Shown in pieces: positions 26,236-35,111 of a stretch of 64,000 nucleotides of DNA (its first letter is position 1; every line of letters starts with the position of its first letter). Made by a program: the position numbers and the translations under genes. Origin of the DNA: Saccharopolyspora indica (GTDB lineage: Bacteria; Actinomycetota; Actinomycetes; Mycobacteriales; Pseudonocardiaceae); contig NZ_JAQGLB010000025.1 in NCBI RefSeq assembly GCF_027853965.1, positions 46,363 to 110,362 on the forward strand, written 5' to 3'. Below the pieces are notes generated by a model. It was not told the origin of the DNA. It did not search any database and worked only from the letters and a program-made list of their open reading frames with translations.

Positions 26236-27174
26236 GTGAACACCGAGAACGCCCATCCCGATCGCGCGACGCTGTCCGAGGTCGGCCCCGGGGTGCACGC
26301 CTGGGTCCAGCCGGACGGCAGCTGGTGGATCAACAACGCCGGGGCGGTCTTCGGCGACGACGGCGCGGTGCTGGTGGACACCTGCGCGACCGCGCGGCGC
26401 ACACAGCGCTTCCTGGACGCCGTGCGCGCGGCGGGCGGGGACGTGCCGATCCGGTTCGCGGTGAACACCCACCTGCACGGCGACCACACGCACGGCAACG
26501 CGCTGCTGCCCGACTCGACCGTCCTCATCGGACACCCGGCGACCCGGGACGGCATCCTGGCCGACACGATCCTGCGGGACCCGCCGCCGGTGTGGACGCC
26601 GACGCCGGAGTGGGGCATCACCGAGCACCGCGCGCCCTCGGTGCTGCTGGAGGATTCGCTGGTGCTGCACGTCGGCGGCCGCCGGGTCGAACTGCACCAC
26701 CCGGGGCATCCCGCGCACACCTCCGGCGACGTGGTGGCGTGGGTGCCGGACGCGGAGGTGCTGTTCACCGGCGACCTGATCTTCCACGGCGTGACCCCGC
26801 TGGTGTTCATGGGATCGGTGGAGGGCGCGCTGAAATCGCTGGACTGGCTGGCGGGATTCCGCGCGAGAACGGTGGTCCCGGGCCACGGGCCGGTGCTGCC
26901 CGGTCTGTCGTTCCCGCGCGTGCTGGAGGACCAGGCCCGCTACTACCGCTTCGTCCTGGACACCGCCCGCCAGGCCCGCACCGACGGCCTGACCCCGCTG
27001 GAAGCGGCCCGGCGCTGCGACCTGGGCGAGTTCGCGGGCTGGCCGGACCCCGAGCGCATCGTCATGAACCTCCACCGCGCCTACGCCGACGCCGACGACA
27101 CCGACCTCGACCTGGCAGCGGCCTTCGCGGACGCGGTCACCTACAACGGCGGCCCCCTCCGCACCGCCGTCTGA
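26236..27174 (+). CDS. Metallo-beta-lactamase-fold hydrolase
   Basis: 312 residues, GTG start with GGGAGGT 6 nt upstream. Zinc ligands: NTHLHGDHTHGN (HxHxDH), HHPGHPAHTSGDVVAWVPDAEVLFTGDLIFHG, VVPGHGPVL. The N-terminal SWWINNAGAVFGDDGAVLVDT resembles the cyclase-like and class B-like MBL families that act on varied esters and thioesters; the substrate cannot be named. It is divergent from uvrC and followed by two long gene-end palindromes. Confidence 0.82.
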   Translation: MNTENAHPDRATLSEVGPGVHAWVQPDGSWWINNAGAVFGDDGAVLVDTCATARRTQRFLDAVRAAGGDVPIRFAVNTHLHGDHTHGNALLPDSTVLIGHPATRDGILADTILRDPPPVWTPTPEWGITEHRAPSVLLEDSLVLHVGGRRVELHHPGHPAHTSGDVVAWVPDAEVLFTGDLIFHGVTPLVFMGSVEGALKSLDWLAGFRARTVVPGHGPVLPGLSFPRVLEDQARYYRFVLDTARQARTDGLTPLEAARRCDLGEFAGWPDPERIVMNLHRAYADADDTDLDLAAAFADAVTYNGGPLRTAV

Positions 27175-27188
27175 CCGGTTTTCGCGAG

Positions 27189-27235
27189 GTGAAGGGCACC
27201 TTTCGCCAAGTAAGTCGGCGAAAGGTGCCCTTCAC
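27189..27235. repeat. Gene-end palindrome, GTGAAGGGCACCTT family, copy 2
   Basis: GTGAAGGGCACCTTTCGCC (27189-27207) pairs perfectly with 27217-27235 around the loop AAGTAAGTC. It starts 15 nt after the MBL stop codon. Copy 1 near 17.8 kb shares both the arm and the AAGTAAGT loop. Confidence 0.8.
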
Positions 27236-27318
27236 ACCTCCCCTGGTCGAGTCACGCCACCCGCGCGAGGCCTGGTGACCACCGGCGGCTGAAACGTGCG
27301 AACGGGGATGGGTTGAGA

Positions 27319-27365
27319 GTGAAGGGCACCTTTCGCCCGCATAGTTGGCGAAAGGTGCCCTTCAC
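27319..27365. repeat. Gene-end palindrome, GTGAAGGGCACCTT family, copy 3
   Basis: The same 19-nt arms as copy 2 (27319-27337 with 27347-27365), but the loop is CGCATAGTT. It lies 18 nt from the stop of the convergent GH172 gene. Thus each of the two convergent genes has its own copy. Confidence 0.8.
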
Positions 27366-27382
27366 CGGTCATCCGATCGGGG

Positions 27383-28462
27383 TTACAGGGGGCGGGGGAT
27401 GCGGTCTTCGACGGGGGCGAGGGTGATGGGGAGGGAGGGGAGGGTCTGGTACCAGTAGGCGGTCGAGGAGACGTCGTCGGAGCGCTTGTTGGCGTGGCCG
27501 TGCTCGATGGTGACCCTGATCGATTCGTCGAAGACCACCGGGTCCTCCACGTGGAAGCGGTAGTAGGAGACCTGGCCGCTCCAGTTCGGGCCGCCCGGCA
27601 TGGTCAGGCCGTGGTAGGGGGCCTGGTACTGCTGGGTCGGGCACCACGCGGTGTTGAAGTAGTCCTCGGTGCCGGTGCCGTGCAGGCGCGGCGGCCACGC
27701 CTCGCCGTCGATGAAGAACATGTCGTCGCCCTCGCCGTACCAGTTCCAGTCGCTGGTGTGGCGGAGGTTGTGCACGTTGAGCACGGTGCCGACGTAGTGC
27801 CCGCGGCCCTCGGCCTCGAGGATCACGTAGTTGCCCTCGCCGCCGATGTTGGTGCCGCCGAAGAGGAATTCCTCGTTGGTCTGGTCGCCCTGCTCGACGC
27901 CGTCGGTGGGGTTCTGCCGCCGCCACTGCGCGTGGAAGTAGCCCAGCTCCGGATCGGCCTCGGCGTAGGTCTCGTAGTCGATGTAGAAGTAGAACGTCAC
28001 CGGCTTGACGCTCATCTCGCTGATCAGCTCGAAGCGGGCGCGCCCGGCGAAGGGCATGGCGAACCAGCAGTTGAAGCCCTTGCCGTCCTGCGGGCTCATC
28101 TGCAGCGGCGCGGACACGAAGTTGGCGCTGCGCCCGTGGCCCATGCCGAAGAAGTCGCCCAGCGGCACCAGCACGGCGGGCTGCGACTGGTCGTCCCAGG
28201 TGATCTTGAGGACGAGCCTGCGCAGGTAGTCGCCCTCCAGCTCGGCGGGCTTGCCGACGTGGTCCAGCGCCACCGTGCACCAGATGTGCGTGATCACGCC
28301 GGGCCCCTGGATGTCGGCCAGCTCGCGGGTCTGCCCCGGCTCGACGCGGAAGTTGTCGGTGTTGCCCCCGGTCTGGTCCCAGCTGGACACCCGGCCGCGC
28401 CTGCTGGTCCGCAACCGGGGCAGGTCCCGCAGGCTGCTGCCGAAATCTCCGTAACCGCCCAA
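27383..28462 (-). CDS. DUF2961/GH172-family glycoside hydrolase
   Basis: 359 residues, TTG start with GGAGG upstream. The first half carries the family motif FRVEPGQTRELADIQGPGVITHIWCTV; later come PLGDFFGMGHGRSANFVSAPLQ, CWFAMPFAGRARFEL, EGDDMFFIDGEAWPPRLHGTGTEDYFNTAWCP and ESIRVTIEHGHANKRSDDVSSTAYWYQ, with the acidic residues of the jelly-roll active site. The family includes difructose-dianhydride and alpha-D-arabinofuranosidase enzymes, so an arabinan or fructan substrate is plausible. There is no signal peptide, so it acts in the cytosol or leaves by another route. Confidence 0.85.
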   Translation of the reverse strand: MGGYGDFGSSLRDLPRLRTSRRGRVSSWDQTGGNTDNFRVEPGQTRELADIQGPGVITHIWCTVALDHVGKPAELEGDYLRRLVLKITWDDQSQPAVLVPLGDFFGMGHGRSANFVSAPLQMSPQDGKGFNCWFAMPFAGRARFELISEMSVKPVTFYFYIDYETYAEADPELGYFHAQWRRQNPTDGVEQGDQTNEEFLFGGTNIGGEGNYVILEAEGRGHYVGTVLNVHNLRHTSDWNWYGEGDDMFFIDGEAWPPRLHGTGTEDYFNTAWCPTQQYQAPYHGLTMPGGPNWSGQVSYYRFHVEDPVVFDESIRVTIEHGHANKRSDDVSSTAYWYQTLPSLPITLAPVEDRIPRPL

Positions 28463-28560
28463 GACTGCCTCCCCAGAGTGATGTGCGTCTCGTCAATCCC
28501 TTCTACCACGGAGATCGACGGGGCGGCGGCTTCCCGGGAAGGGCAAGCCGATCGACCTAA

Positions 28561-30048
28561 TCAGGGCCCGCGCACCTCTCGCGCCACGCGCTCGAAACCG
28601 CTGCCCCGCCAGCGGAAGCGGTCGAGAACCCGCACGTCAGGGTCATCCCCGGGGTAGATGAACTCGTGCCAGGCGTGCGATTCCACGACCAGGTCGGCGC
28701 CGTCGGCGGTCAGGGCGACCGGGAGCACGCCGGTGCCGAGCGGGCCGGGGTCGTCCCGGATCAGCGACTGGATCAGCCGCGGGGAATCCCTCACCGACGC
28801 GCCGTCGTGCACCCGCACCTCGCCGAGCGCCGCACCGTCCCCGGATTCGCAGAGCAGCGCGATGATCGCGTCCTGGCGGCCGTCGCCGGTCACGTCCTGG
28901 AACAGCGCGTGCGAGATCGGGCCGAACGGGTGGAAGTCCGACGCGCACCCCGCTCCCGCGGCCAGCGACGGCCAGTCCGCTCCGCCGAGCGGCCCGTTCG
29001 GGTCGGGTCCGCACTGCCGGGCCGCGACCGGGACCGCCGTGGCGCAGTGCCGCACGTAGGCGTCCCAGCCGATCCCCGCGAGGCCACCGGAGCGCACCGT
29101 CGAGAACACGGCCGCGCTGTCGCCGCGCCGGAAGCTGAGCGCCCCGTTGCGGTGCACCGCAGGGGTTTCCAGCAGCCGCGCGAGCTCCACCGGATCGCCG
29201 ATGTCCACCGCTGCGGGGCCGGTGGCGAATCCGCTGTCGAGGACCAGCGGGGCGGACTGCATCGCCCGCACCAGCTCGGCCCGGCCCTGGCAGGCCATGC
29301 CGCGGATGGTCGCCAGCCCCTCCTCGGCCTCGGCAGGCACGTCCGCGGGCAGCTCGGGCTCCCGGCAGTCGCTGCGGGACCGGCCCGGCGCCAGGAAGTG
29401 CGTCCCGGTCGCCCGGTCCCAGCCGGCCAGCAGATCCGGGTAGATCCGCTCGAGCTCGTCCATCGTGCTGGTGCTGACGGCCACCAGCCAGTCCCCGGAC
29501 GCGGCCAGCGACCACACCGAGCCGCCGCCGCTGACCACCGGGTCCTCCGGCGGCCCGCCGCTGTAGGTCTCCCGGAACAGCGCGGACTCCTCGCCGAACC
29601 AGGGCCGGTCGACCTTGGTCCACCACACCCGTTCGTCCCCCGTGCCCGGCCGGTCGCAGTGGCCGCTGGTGCGCAGTGCTTCGCGGACCGGCTCCCGATC
29701 CTCCGGATCCAACCGCACGACCGCGACGAGCGCGGTCGAGTCCTCGTTCATGCCGTAGAACGCGAAACTCGCCGGGGCCCGCGTCCGGAACTTCTGCACC
29801 ACCGGTTCCGGCCCGCACTGCTCCAGGCTCGCCAGAATCGCGCGGGTCTTGGCCGGGCTCTGCTCCTTCGTCCGGAACGGGCCGGTGCCCGCCGCCGGGA
29901 GCAGCGCGGTCAGCTCCTCCGGCGTGCCGGGGCCCGCTTCCGGACCACCGCGGATCCACCAGATCCCGGCCGCGATGCCCAGCACCAGCAGCAGCCCGAC
30001 CGCCAGCGCTCGTCCTCGGCGCCGGGGTTTCCCATCGCCTTCCGCCAC
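28561..30048 (-). CDS. Membrane-anchored extracytoplasmic protein of unknown function
   Basis: About 495 residues from GTG 30048 (a TTG at 30105 is possible; neither has a strong SD). A short basic cytoplasmic start (KPRRRGRA) leads into one membrane helix (LAVGLLLVLGIAAGIWWI), and the rest is predicted outside. Seven or more Cys residues (CGPEP, HCDRP, DCREP, MACQG, HCAT, QCGPD, GCASD) suggest disulphides. FQDVTGDGRQDAIIALLCE resembles an FG-GAP/VCBS-type calcium loop. No family was recognised. It lies 93 nt after a second anchored unknown on the same strand. Confidence 0.65.
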   Translation of the reverse strand: MAEGDGKPRRRGRALAVGLLLVLGIAAGIWWIRGGPEAGPGTPEELTALLPAAGTGPFRTKEQSPAKTRAILASLEQCGPEPVVQKFRTRAPASFAFYGMNEDSTALVAVVRLDPEDREPVREALRTSGHCDRPGTGDERVWWTKVDRPWFGEESALFRETYSGGPPEDPVVSGGGSVWSLAASGDWLVAVSTSTMDELERIYPDLLAGWDRATGTHFLAPGRSRSDCREPELPADVPAEAEEGLATIRGMACQGRAELVRAMQSAPLVLDSGFATGPAAVDIGDPVELARLLETPAVHRNGALSFRRGDSAAVFSTVRSGGLAGIGWDAYVRHCATAVPVAARQCGPDPNGPLGGADWPSLAAGAGCASDFHPFGPISHALFQDVTGDGRQDAIIALLCESGDGAALGEVRVHDGASVRDSPRLIQSLIRDDPGPLGTGVLPVALTADGADLVVESHAWHEFIYPGDDPDVRVLDRFRWRGSGFERVAREVRGP

Positions 30049-30141
30049 CGCACCGCACCCGCTTCCGGACGGGATCACCGGGAGATCAGCGTAGGGCAAG
30101 CGCAACGGCGGGTGGGGCGTTTCGTCCGGTGCCCGCGACGA

Positions 30142-30969
30142 TCACCCGTTCGCACCGGATCGTTCGACGCACTTGCCGACTTCGCCGGCGGGAACCGGGC
30201 TGAACTCGAGATCGCGGTACCAGTGGAACACCGAGCCGTAGCTCTCGGCCGCTCCCGTGAGCTGGTACGGCCCGTCCTCCGGCCGCACCTCGATCGTCCC
30301 GGGCTCGCCGTCGATCACCACGGCCAGTTCCAGCACCCAGGTGTAGTGGGCCTTCTCGGCTCGTGCGGCGACCTGGAACACCACGGCCTCACCATCGGCC
30401 AGGGCGATCGCGTTGTCCAGGAAGTAGCTGCCGCCCCACTCCCGCCCTTCGACCGTCCGGGCGATCGGGTTGGGTTCGTCGAGGTCGAATCCCACCCGGA
30501 TGGTGGAAACGTCGCCCTGCGGCCCGACGCACGCGGCCGTACCGGCGACGTTCGGGCCCCGGTCGAGAACGCGCACCCGCATGTCGGTGATCACGACGTT
30601 GCGCGAGCTCGCCCCCTCCACCGTGATCCGGGTGCCGAGCTCGTTGAGCTTCGTGGCACCGGGCACCCGGGGGCCGGCGGCCGGGTAGTCGCCGAGATCT
30701 CCCAGCTCGGCCACGCGTTCCGGCGGGATGACTTCGCCGAACGCGTAGCTGTAGTCCTGCGCCGCCGTGTTCTCCACGACCGCGGTGACCAGCAGCGGTG
30801 GCCGGAAGAGATCGCGAACCGCGTTCCAGGTGAAGGGGCCCGCCACCCCGGCGATGGCCACCACCAGCGCACCGATGGCGATCCCGGTCTTGGACAGCGC
30901 GAACCGCCACCACGAAGGCCGCGGCGCGGAATCCGGCTTGCCGGTGGGCTTCTCGGTCCGCTCGGCCAT
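30142..30969 (-). CDS. Membrane-anchored protein of unknown function
   Basis: 275 residues, ATG start. A charged cytoplasmic tail (~25 residues, KPTGKPDSAPRPSWWRF) precedes one membrane helix (TGIAIGALVVAIAGVAGPFTWNAV). The outer part is beta-rich (LLVTAVVENTAAQDYSYAFGE; NVVITDMRVRVLDRGPNVAGTAACVGPQGDVSTIRVGFDLDEPNP). It resembles nothing named here. The same orientation and topology as the following gene suggest a shared surface role; this is inference. Confidence 0.6.
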   Translation of the reverse strand: MAERTEKPTGKPDSAPRPSWWRFALSKTGIAIGALVVAIAGVAGPFTWNAVRDLFRPPLLVTAVVENTAAQDYSYAFGEVIPPERVAELGDLGDYPAAGPRVPGATKLNELGTRITVEGASSRNVVITDMRVRVLDRGPNVAGTAACVGPQGDVSTIRVGFDLDEPNPIARTVEGREWGGSYFLDNAIALADGEAVVFQVAARAEKAHYTWVLELAVVIDGEPGTIEVRPEDGPYQLTGAAESYGSVFHWYRDLEFSPVPAGEVGKCVERSGANG

Positions 30970-31088
30970 GAACTCACCCCTGTGCCGCGATCATCCGACA
31001 GCGGCGCAGCGTACTGATCCGCAGTGCGGGTGCGAGCGGATTCCGCCCACGATCCTCCGGATGGCGGCCGAACCACCCGATCACGTGA

Positions 31089-31119
31089 CGGCGCCCCGGC
31101 CGAGTCGACCGGGGCGCCG
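31089..31119. terminator. Terminator hairpin after the DHODH-family gene
   Basis: CGGCGCCCCGG (31089-31099) pairs with CCGGGGCGCCG (31109-31119), 11 bp with a 9-nt loop, 12 nt downstream of the minus-strand stop at 31132. Confidence 0.7.
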
Positions 31120-31131
31120 CGGGAGTGATCG

Positions 31132-32154
31132 TCAGCGGGCCGGGGGTTCGTAGTTCTCGATGCGGCGCAGGAGGTTTCGGATGCGAGCGCCGTAGAGGGG
31201 CGAGAGGGCGTAGCCCGGGTAGCTGGCGAACCAGCTGGCGCTGCCGAGGCTCACCGCGTCCGCGCCCGCCCAGAAGTACTCGCGGCAGTCGTCGAAGCTG
31301 CGGATGCCGCCGGTGGCGACGATCGGCAGGGTGACGCCCGCGTCGCGCAGCTCCTTGACCACCCGCAGGCCGATCGGCTTGATCGCGCGGCCGGACAGGC
31401 CGCCGAAGCCGTTCTTCAGCAGCGGCTGCCCGGTGTTCGGGTCCAGCCGCAGGCCCTTGACGGTGTTGATCGCGGTCAGCGCCGACACCCCGTGCTTGGC
31501 CGCCAGCCGCGCGTGGGCGACGTAGCCGTAGTCCGGCGAGAGCTTCAGGATCACCGGGTGGTTGCTGCGCGGCACCGCCTCGGCCAGCACCGACTCGATG
31601 ATCTGGTCGAAGTCGAAGTTGACGTTGTGGCAGGAGACGTTGAACTCGACCGCGGCGATCTCGCCGGCGGGCACCGCGGCGTTGACCTTGTCCACCAGGG
31701 TGACGAACTCCTCGGCGGAGAACCCGCCGACGGAGATGATGGTGTTCTGCTCGCGGGTGCGCGGGTAGTAGTCGCGCAGGTAGGCGTCGATGCCGACGTT
31801 GCACCAGCCGAAGGCGTTGAGCCAGCCGCCGTCGACCTGCCGCAGCGCCTGGCCGTAGCGCTTGAGCAGGGCGGGCAGCTCGTTGAGCGCCCAGTCGTCC
31901 TTGGTGGTGAAGTGCCCTTCGCGGGGCTCGACGGTGACGGTGCGGGTGGTGACCGCGCCGAAGCGCTCCAGCCGCACGAAGTTCGAGATCGGGCTCATGC
32001 CGTAGGCCATCACCTTGGCGTTGGCCACGCCGTAGCCCAGCAGGCTGGACGAGGTCACCAGGCGGTTGCGCAGTCTGATGTCGCCGAGCCGAACGCCGGG
32101 TTCGGCCGGAACGTCTCGCACCAACCGTAGGTTGCGCTCCTGGGCCACGCTCAC
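31132..32154 (-). CDS. Dihydroorotate dehydrogenase-family FMN oxidoreductase
   Basis: 340 residues, GTG start with AGGAGGAG upstream. FMN-barrel family features: IRLRNRLVTSSSLLGYG, the conserved FNVSCHNVNFD containing the class 1-type active-site Cys, VILKLSPDYG, ALTAINTVKGL, IKPIGLRVVKELRD, and the phosphate site IVATGGIRSFDDCREYFWAGADAVSLGSA. No other pyrimidine-biosynthesis gene is near, so orotate synthesis is possible but not shown; related enzymes reduce pyrimidines. It is divergent from a DeoR regulator. Confidence 0.8.
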   Translation of the reverse strand: MSVAQERNLRLVRDVPAEPGVRLGDIRLRNRLVTSSSLLGYGVANAKVMAYGMSPISNFVRLERFGAVTTRTVTVEPREGHFTTKDDWALNELPALLKRYGQALRQVDGGWLNAFGWCNVGIDAYLRDYYPRTREQNTIISVGGFSAEEFVTLVDKVNAAVPAGEIAAVEFNVSCHNVNFDFDQIIESVLAEAVPRSNHPVILKLSPDYGYVAHARLAAKHGVSALTAINTVKGLRLDPNTGQPLLKNGFGGLSGRAIKPIGLRVVKELRDAGVTLPIVATGGIRSFDDCREYFWAGADAVSLGSASWFASYPGYALSPLYGARIRNLLRRIENYEPPAR

Positions 32155-32289
32155 GATCTCCTCCTACCCCGCGTCGACGACCTGCGCGTCGCAGCGTCGG
32201 CCTCCATTGTCCCCCATTCACGACTCCCCACCCCAGCGGCCTCGATCACATGCGCTGTTCGTTCTCTTGCGTTCCGCACAACATTCATG

Positions 32290-32299
32290 TTCGATCGAA
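32290..32299. promoter_or_regulatory. Small palindrome, candidate DeoR operator
   Basis: TTCGATCGAA, a perfect 10-bp palindrome 3 nt before the deoR GTG, in the gap between deoR and the divergent DHODH gene. DeoR/GlpR operators often contain TTCG...CGAA. It is short, so chance is not excluded. Confidence 0.3.
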
Positions 32300-32302
32300 T
32301 GC

Positions 32303-33058
32303 GTGGAGAGTTCGGAACGCACATCGACGATCGTCGAACGACTGCGGCTGGCCGAGCGCGTCACGGTCGCCGAGCTGGCCGAGGCGACCGGCTGCTCGGA
32401 GATGACCATCCGCCGCGACCTCGACCAACTCGCCGAGCAGGGCGTCCTGCGCCGGGTGCGCGGCGGCGCGGTGAGCTTCCTGCGCGGCCATTCCGCGCCG
32501 TTCCCGCTGCGCGAGCGCGACGAGGCGGCCGTCAAGCAGCGGCTGGCCGCCGCTGTCGACGAGCTGATCACCGACTGCGAATCGGTGATCCTCGACTCCG
32601 GCACCACGACGCTGGAGGTCGCCAAGCGGCTCGCGCACCGCAGGCTCACCGCCATCCCGCTGGACCTGCACGCGGCGAACGCCCTGAGCAACGTGCCGCA
32701 GGTGGACCTGCTGCTGCCGGGCGGGCGCACCAAGCCGGGCGAGCTGACCTTCACCGGGCACCTCGCGGAGGCCTCGCTGCGGGCGCTGCGGGTGGACACC
32801 ACGGTCCTCGGCGTCTGCGGGCTGTCCGCCAAGCACGGCCTGACCGCGCACGACCTGGAGGAAGTGCCGGTGAAGCAGGCCGCGGTGGATGCCGCCCAGC
32901 GCGTCGTCGCGGTGTGCCACGGGGCGAAGTTCGCCCGCACCGGTCTGGGGCTGGTCTGCCCGGTCACCGATCTCGACGTGGTCGTCACCGACTCCTCCGC
33001 GCCGGAGGAGGTCCGCGCCGAGCTCGCGGCGGCCGGGGTGGAGGTGCGCGTTGTCTGA
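32303..33058 (+). CDS. DeoR/GlpR-family transcriptional regulator
   Basis: 251 residues from GTG 32303; the open frame further upstream runs through the intergenic region. N-terminal helix-turn-helix: TSTIVERLRLAERVTVAELAEATGCSEMTIRRDLDQLAEQGVLRRVRGGAV. The C-terminal DeoRC sugar-phosphate domain contains VILDSGTTTLEVAKRL, NVPQVDLLLPGGRTKPGELTFTG and VCGLSAKHGLTAHDLEEVPVKQA. It overlaps the next MFS gene, so it probably regulates that transporter in response to a phosphorylated sugar or nucleoside. Confidence 0.9.
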   Translation: MESSERTSTIVERLRLAERVTVAELAEATGCSEMTIRRDLDQLAEQGVLRRVRGGAVSFLRGHSAPFPLRERDEAAVKQRLAAAVDELITDCESVILDSGTTTLEVAKRLAHRRLTAIPLDLHAANALSNVPQVDLLLPGGRTKPGELTFTGHLAEASLRALRVDTTVLGVCGLSAKHGLTAHDLEEVPVKQAAVDAAQRVVAVCHGAKFARTGLGLVCPVTDLDVVVTDSSAPEEVRAELAAAGVEVRVV

Positions 33059-34202
33059 GACGAGCGTCGCGGCCCCGCAGCGGGCGCGCTGGGCCGTCAC
33101 GGCCTACTTCGTGAGCACCGGTGCGGCGCTGGGCACCTGGACCGCTCGGATCCCGGCGATCAAGCAGGACCTCGACCTCGACGAGGGGCAGGTGACGCTG
33201 GCGCTGTTCGCGGTCGCGGCCGGTTCGGTGCTGGCGATGCAGGCCGTCGGGCACCTCGCCGACCGGTACGGCAGCGCCCGGGTGCTGGCTCCGGCCGGGC
33301 TGGCGATGGCGGCGAGCCTGCTGCTGCCGGGTTTCGCGGGCAGCCTGCCGGTGCTGCTGGTGGGCCTGCTGCTGTTCGGCGCCGGGCACGGGACCGTCGA
33401 CGTGGCCATGAACACCCACGCGATGCAGGTCCAGCGCGGCTACGGGCGGCCGATCGTGAGCACGTTCCACGCGATGTTCAGCGTCGGCGGCCTGCTGGGC
33501 GCCGGGGTCGGTGCGCTGGCCGCCTACGCCTCGATCGGCGTGGGCCTGCACTTCGCCCTCGTCGGGGCGGCGCTGGCCGCGGTGCTGCTGCCCGCCAGCC
33601 GCGAACTGCTCCCGCCGGAAGCGCAGGTGTCCAGCGGTTCCGCACCGCGGCAGCGCGGGATCTCGCCGGGCATCCTGTTCCTCGGCGTGCTGGCGTTCTT
33701 CTGCTCGGTCGGCGAGGGCTCGATGGCCGACTGGTCGCCGCTGTACCTGCACGACGTGCTGGAGACCGGCCCGGCGGTCGCGGCGATCGGCTACGCGGTG
33801 TTCTCCGCGATGATGGCCGTCTTCCGGTTCCTGGGCGACTTCCTGGTCGCCCGGCTCGGCCCGGTGGTGCTGGTCCGCTGCTGCGGCGCGATCGCCGGGA
33901 CCGGCCTGGGCACCGCGCTGCTGCTGCACCACCCGGTGGCGGCGATCATCGGGTTCGCGCTGTTCGGCATCGGGCTGTCGTGCATCATCCCGCAGGTGTT
34001 CAGCGCGGCGGGCAGCCGCGATCCGAGCCGCAGCGGCCGGGACCTGGCCCAGGTCAGCACCCTCGGCTACGGCGGCCTGCTGGCCGGCCCGGTGGTGATC
34101 GGCCTGATCTCCAGCTGGACCGACCTGAGCATCGGCCTCGCGGTCCCGGCGGCCCTGGCCCTGCTGGTCGCCCTCTCCGCCCCGGCAGTCCGCCCCCGCT
34201 GA
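33051..34202 (+). CDS. MFS transporter, fucose-permease/YbjJ-like
   Basis: 383 residues; TTG 33051 overlaps the deoR stop by 8 bp and is preceded by GGAGG. 12 membrane helices: ARWAVTAYFVSTGAALGTWTARIPAIKQDL, the conserved loop HLADRYGSARVL, GHGTVDVAMNTHAMQVQRGYGRPIVSTFHAMFSVGG (typical of the YbjJ/FucP group), and GEGSMADWSPLYLHDVL. The substrate is likely a sugar or related metabolite sensed by the coupled DeoR protein. A palindrome ends the transcript. Confidence 0.85.
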   Translation: MSETSVAAPQRARWAVTAYFVSTGAALGTWTARIPAIKQDLDLDEGQVTLALFAVAAGSVLAMQAVGHLADRYGSARVLAPAGLAMAASLLLPGFAGSLPVLLVGLLLFGAGHGTVDVAMNTHAMQVQRGYGRPIVSTFHAMFSVGGLLGAGVGALAAYASIGVGLHFALVGAALAAVLLPASRELLPPEAQVSSGSAPRQRGISPGILFLGVLAFFCSVGEGSMADWSPLYLHDVLETGPAVAAIGYAVFSAMMAVFRFLGDFLVARLGPVVLVRCCGAIAGTGLGTALLLHHPVAAIIGFALFGIGLSCIIPQVFSAAGSRDPSRSGRDLAQVSTLGYGGLLAGPVVIGLISSWTDLSIGLAVPAALALLVALSAPAVRPR

Positions 34203-34209
34203 CCCGGAG

Positions 34210-34255
34210 GTCGTGAGTGCGCAACAGTGTTCGAACACTGTTACGCACTCACGAC
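34210..34255. repeat. Gene-end palindrome between convergent genes, GTGAGTG type
   Basis: A 46-bp near-perfect palindrome (one mismatch) centred on TTCGAA: GTCGTGAGTGCG... 34210-34229 pairs with 34236-34255. It lies 8 nt from the MFS stop and 3 nt from the convergent nucleotidyltransferase stop, so it probably terminates both. The GTGAGTG base is shared with copies at 41.9, 51.5 and 62.4 kb. Confidence 0.75.
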
Positions 34256-34257
34256 CA

Positions 34258-35016
34258 TCAGCGGGCTGCGGTCACGGCCGCTTCGAGGTGGGCCTGAGCC
34301 TGGTCCACCGCTGCGACCAGGGACTCCGGAGCCAGGCCCGCGATCAGCTGGTCCACCTCGCGCAGGCCCGCCCGGGCGAGCAGGCGCTTCTCGTTGGTCA
34401 CCCACTCCCCTCTCGCGGCCAGGACCGCGTGGGCCGACTGGCAGGCCGCCTGCGCGATCGCACCAGCGGTTTCGGCGAGCCGCCCGTGCGGCGCGTGGTT
34501 GGCCCGCGCGTAGGTGAGGGTGAGCGAGGCCTGCTGCCACCAGACCTCCGGCGCGGCTTCGCGCAGCGGCTGCGGGAATTCCGGGCGCGGCAGCTCGCCG
34601 TGCAGCACCCGGTTGATCGCCAGCTCGGCCAGCACCAGGTAGCTCGGGATGCCCGCCAGGTGGAACATCAGCGGCTGCCACTCGAAGCGCCCGGCGCGAG
34701 CTTCGTCGAGCACGTGCTCGACGACGTCGAGATCGCGGTAGTGGACGTCCACTGGGCGGTCGTCGATCCGCAGCCAGGCGCCGCCGTTGAACACGCCGCC
34801 GCCCCAGGCGCCGAGCTCGGACACCTCGCCGGGCCAGCCGACGTCGCGCAGGTGCTGCGGCTCGAACCGGCCGCGGTAGTAGATCGCGAAGTCCCAGTCG
34901 CTGTCGGTGCGGTGCGCGCCCTGGGCGCGCGATCCGCCGAGGCTCACCGCGCGCACTCCGGGCAGCTCGGCGAGGCGGTCGGCGACGTGGGTTTCGAATT
35001 CGGCTTCTGCCAGCAA
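34258..35016 (-). CDS. Nucleotidyltransferase-domain protein (aminoglycoside-type fold)
   Basis: 252 residues from TTG 35016, with GGAGGAG 5 nt upstream. The polymerase-beta-type motif GGSRAQGAHRTDSDWDFAIYY (GS...D.D) is at ~29-48, a third acidic residue lies in RPVDVHYRDLDVVEHVL, and a helical C-terminal domain follows (LAINRVLHGELPRPEFPQPLRE; ACQSAHAVLAARGEWVTNEKRLLARAG). It is similar to stand-alone nucleotidyltransferases and DUF4037-like proteins. The target, drug or macromolecule, is unknown. Confidence 0.75.
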   Translation of the reverse strand: MLAEAEFETHVADRLAELPGVRAVSLGGSRAQGAHRTDSDWDFAIYYRGRFEPQHLRDVGWPGEVSELGAWGGGVFNGGAWLRIDDRPVDVHYRDLDVVEHVLDEARAGRFEWQPLMFHLAGIPSYLVLAELAINRVLHGELPRPEFPQPLREAAPEVWWQQASLTLTYARANHAPHGRLAETAGAIAQAACQSAHAVLAARGEWVTNEKRLLARAGLREVDQLIAGLAPESLVAAVDQAQAHLEAAVTAAR

Positions 35017-35111
35017 AACAGCTCCTCCAGCGCAGGAAAGACCAGCGCGACCGGTCGAGTCGCGCTGCGGGACGGGGTGATCACTGCGCGGAGCCCATGC
35101 GGAGAAGGCTA

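Noticed and set aside
27175..27382. Insertion sequence bounded by the two 47-bp palindromes
   Set aside because: Only 83 nt lie between them with no reading frame, and each palindrome sits at the end of a different convergent gene.
28666..31017. 783-residue plus-strand open frame
   Set aside because: It covers two minus-strand genes and their gap, has low-complexity Arg/His/Val composition and no domain pattern.
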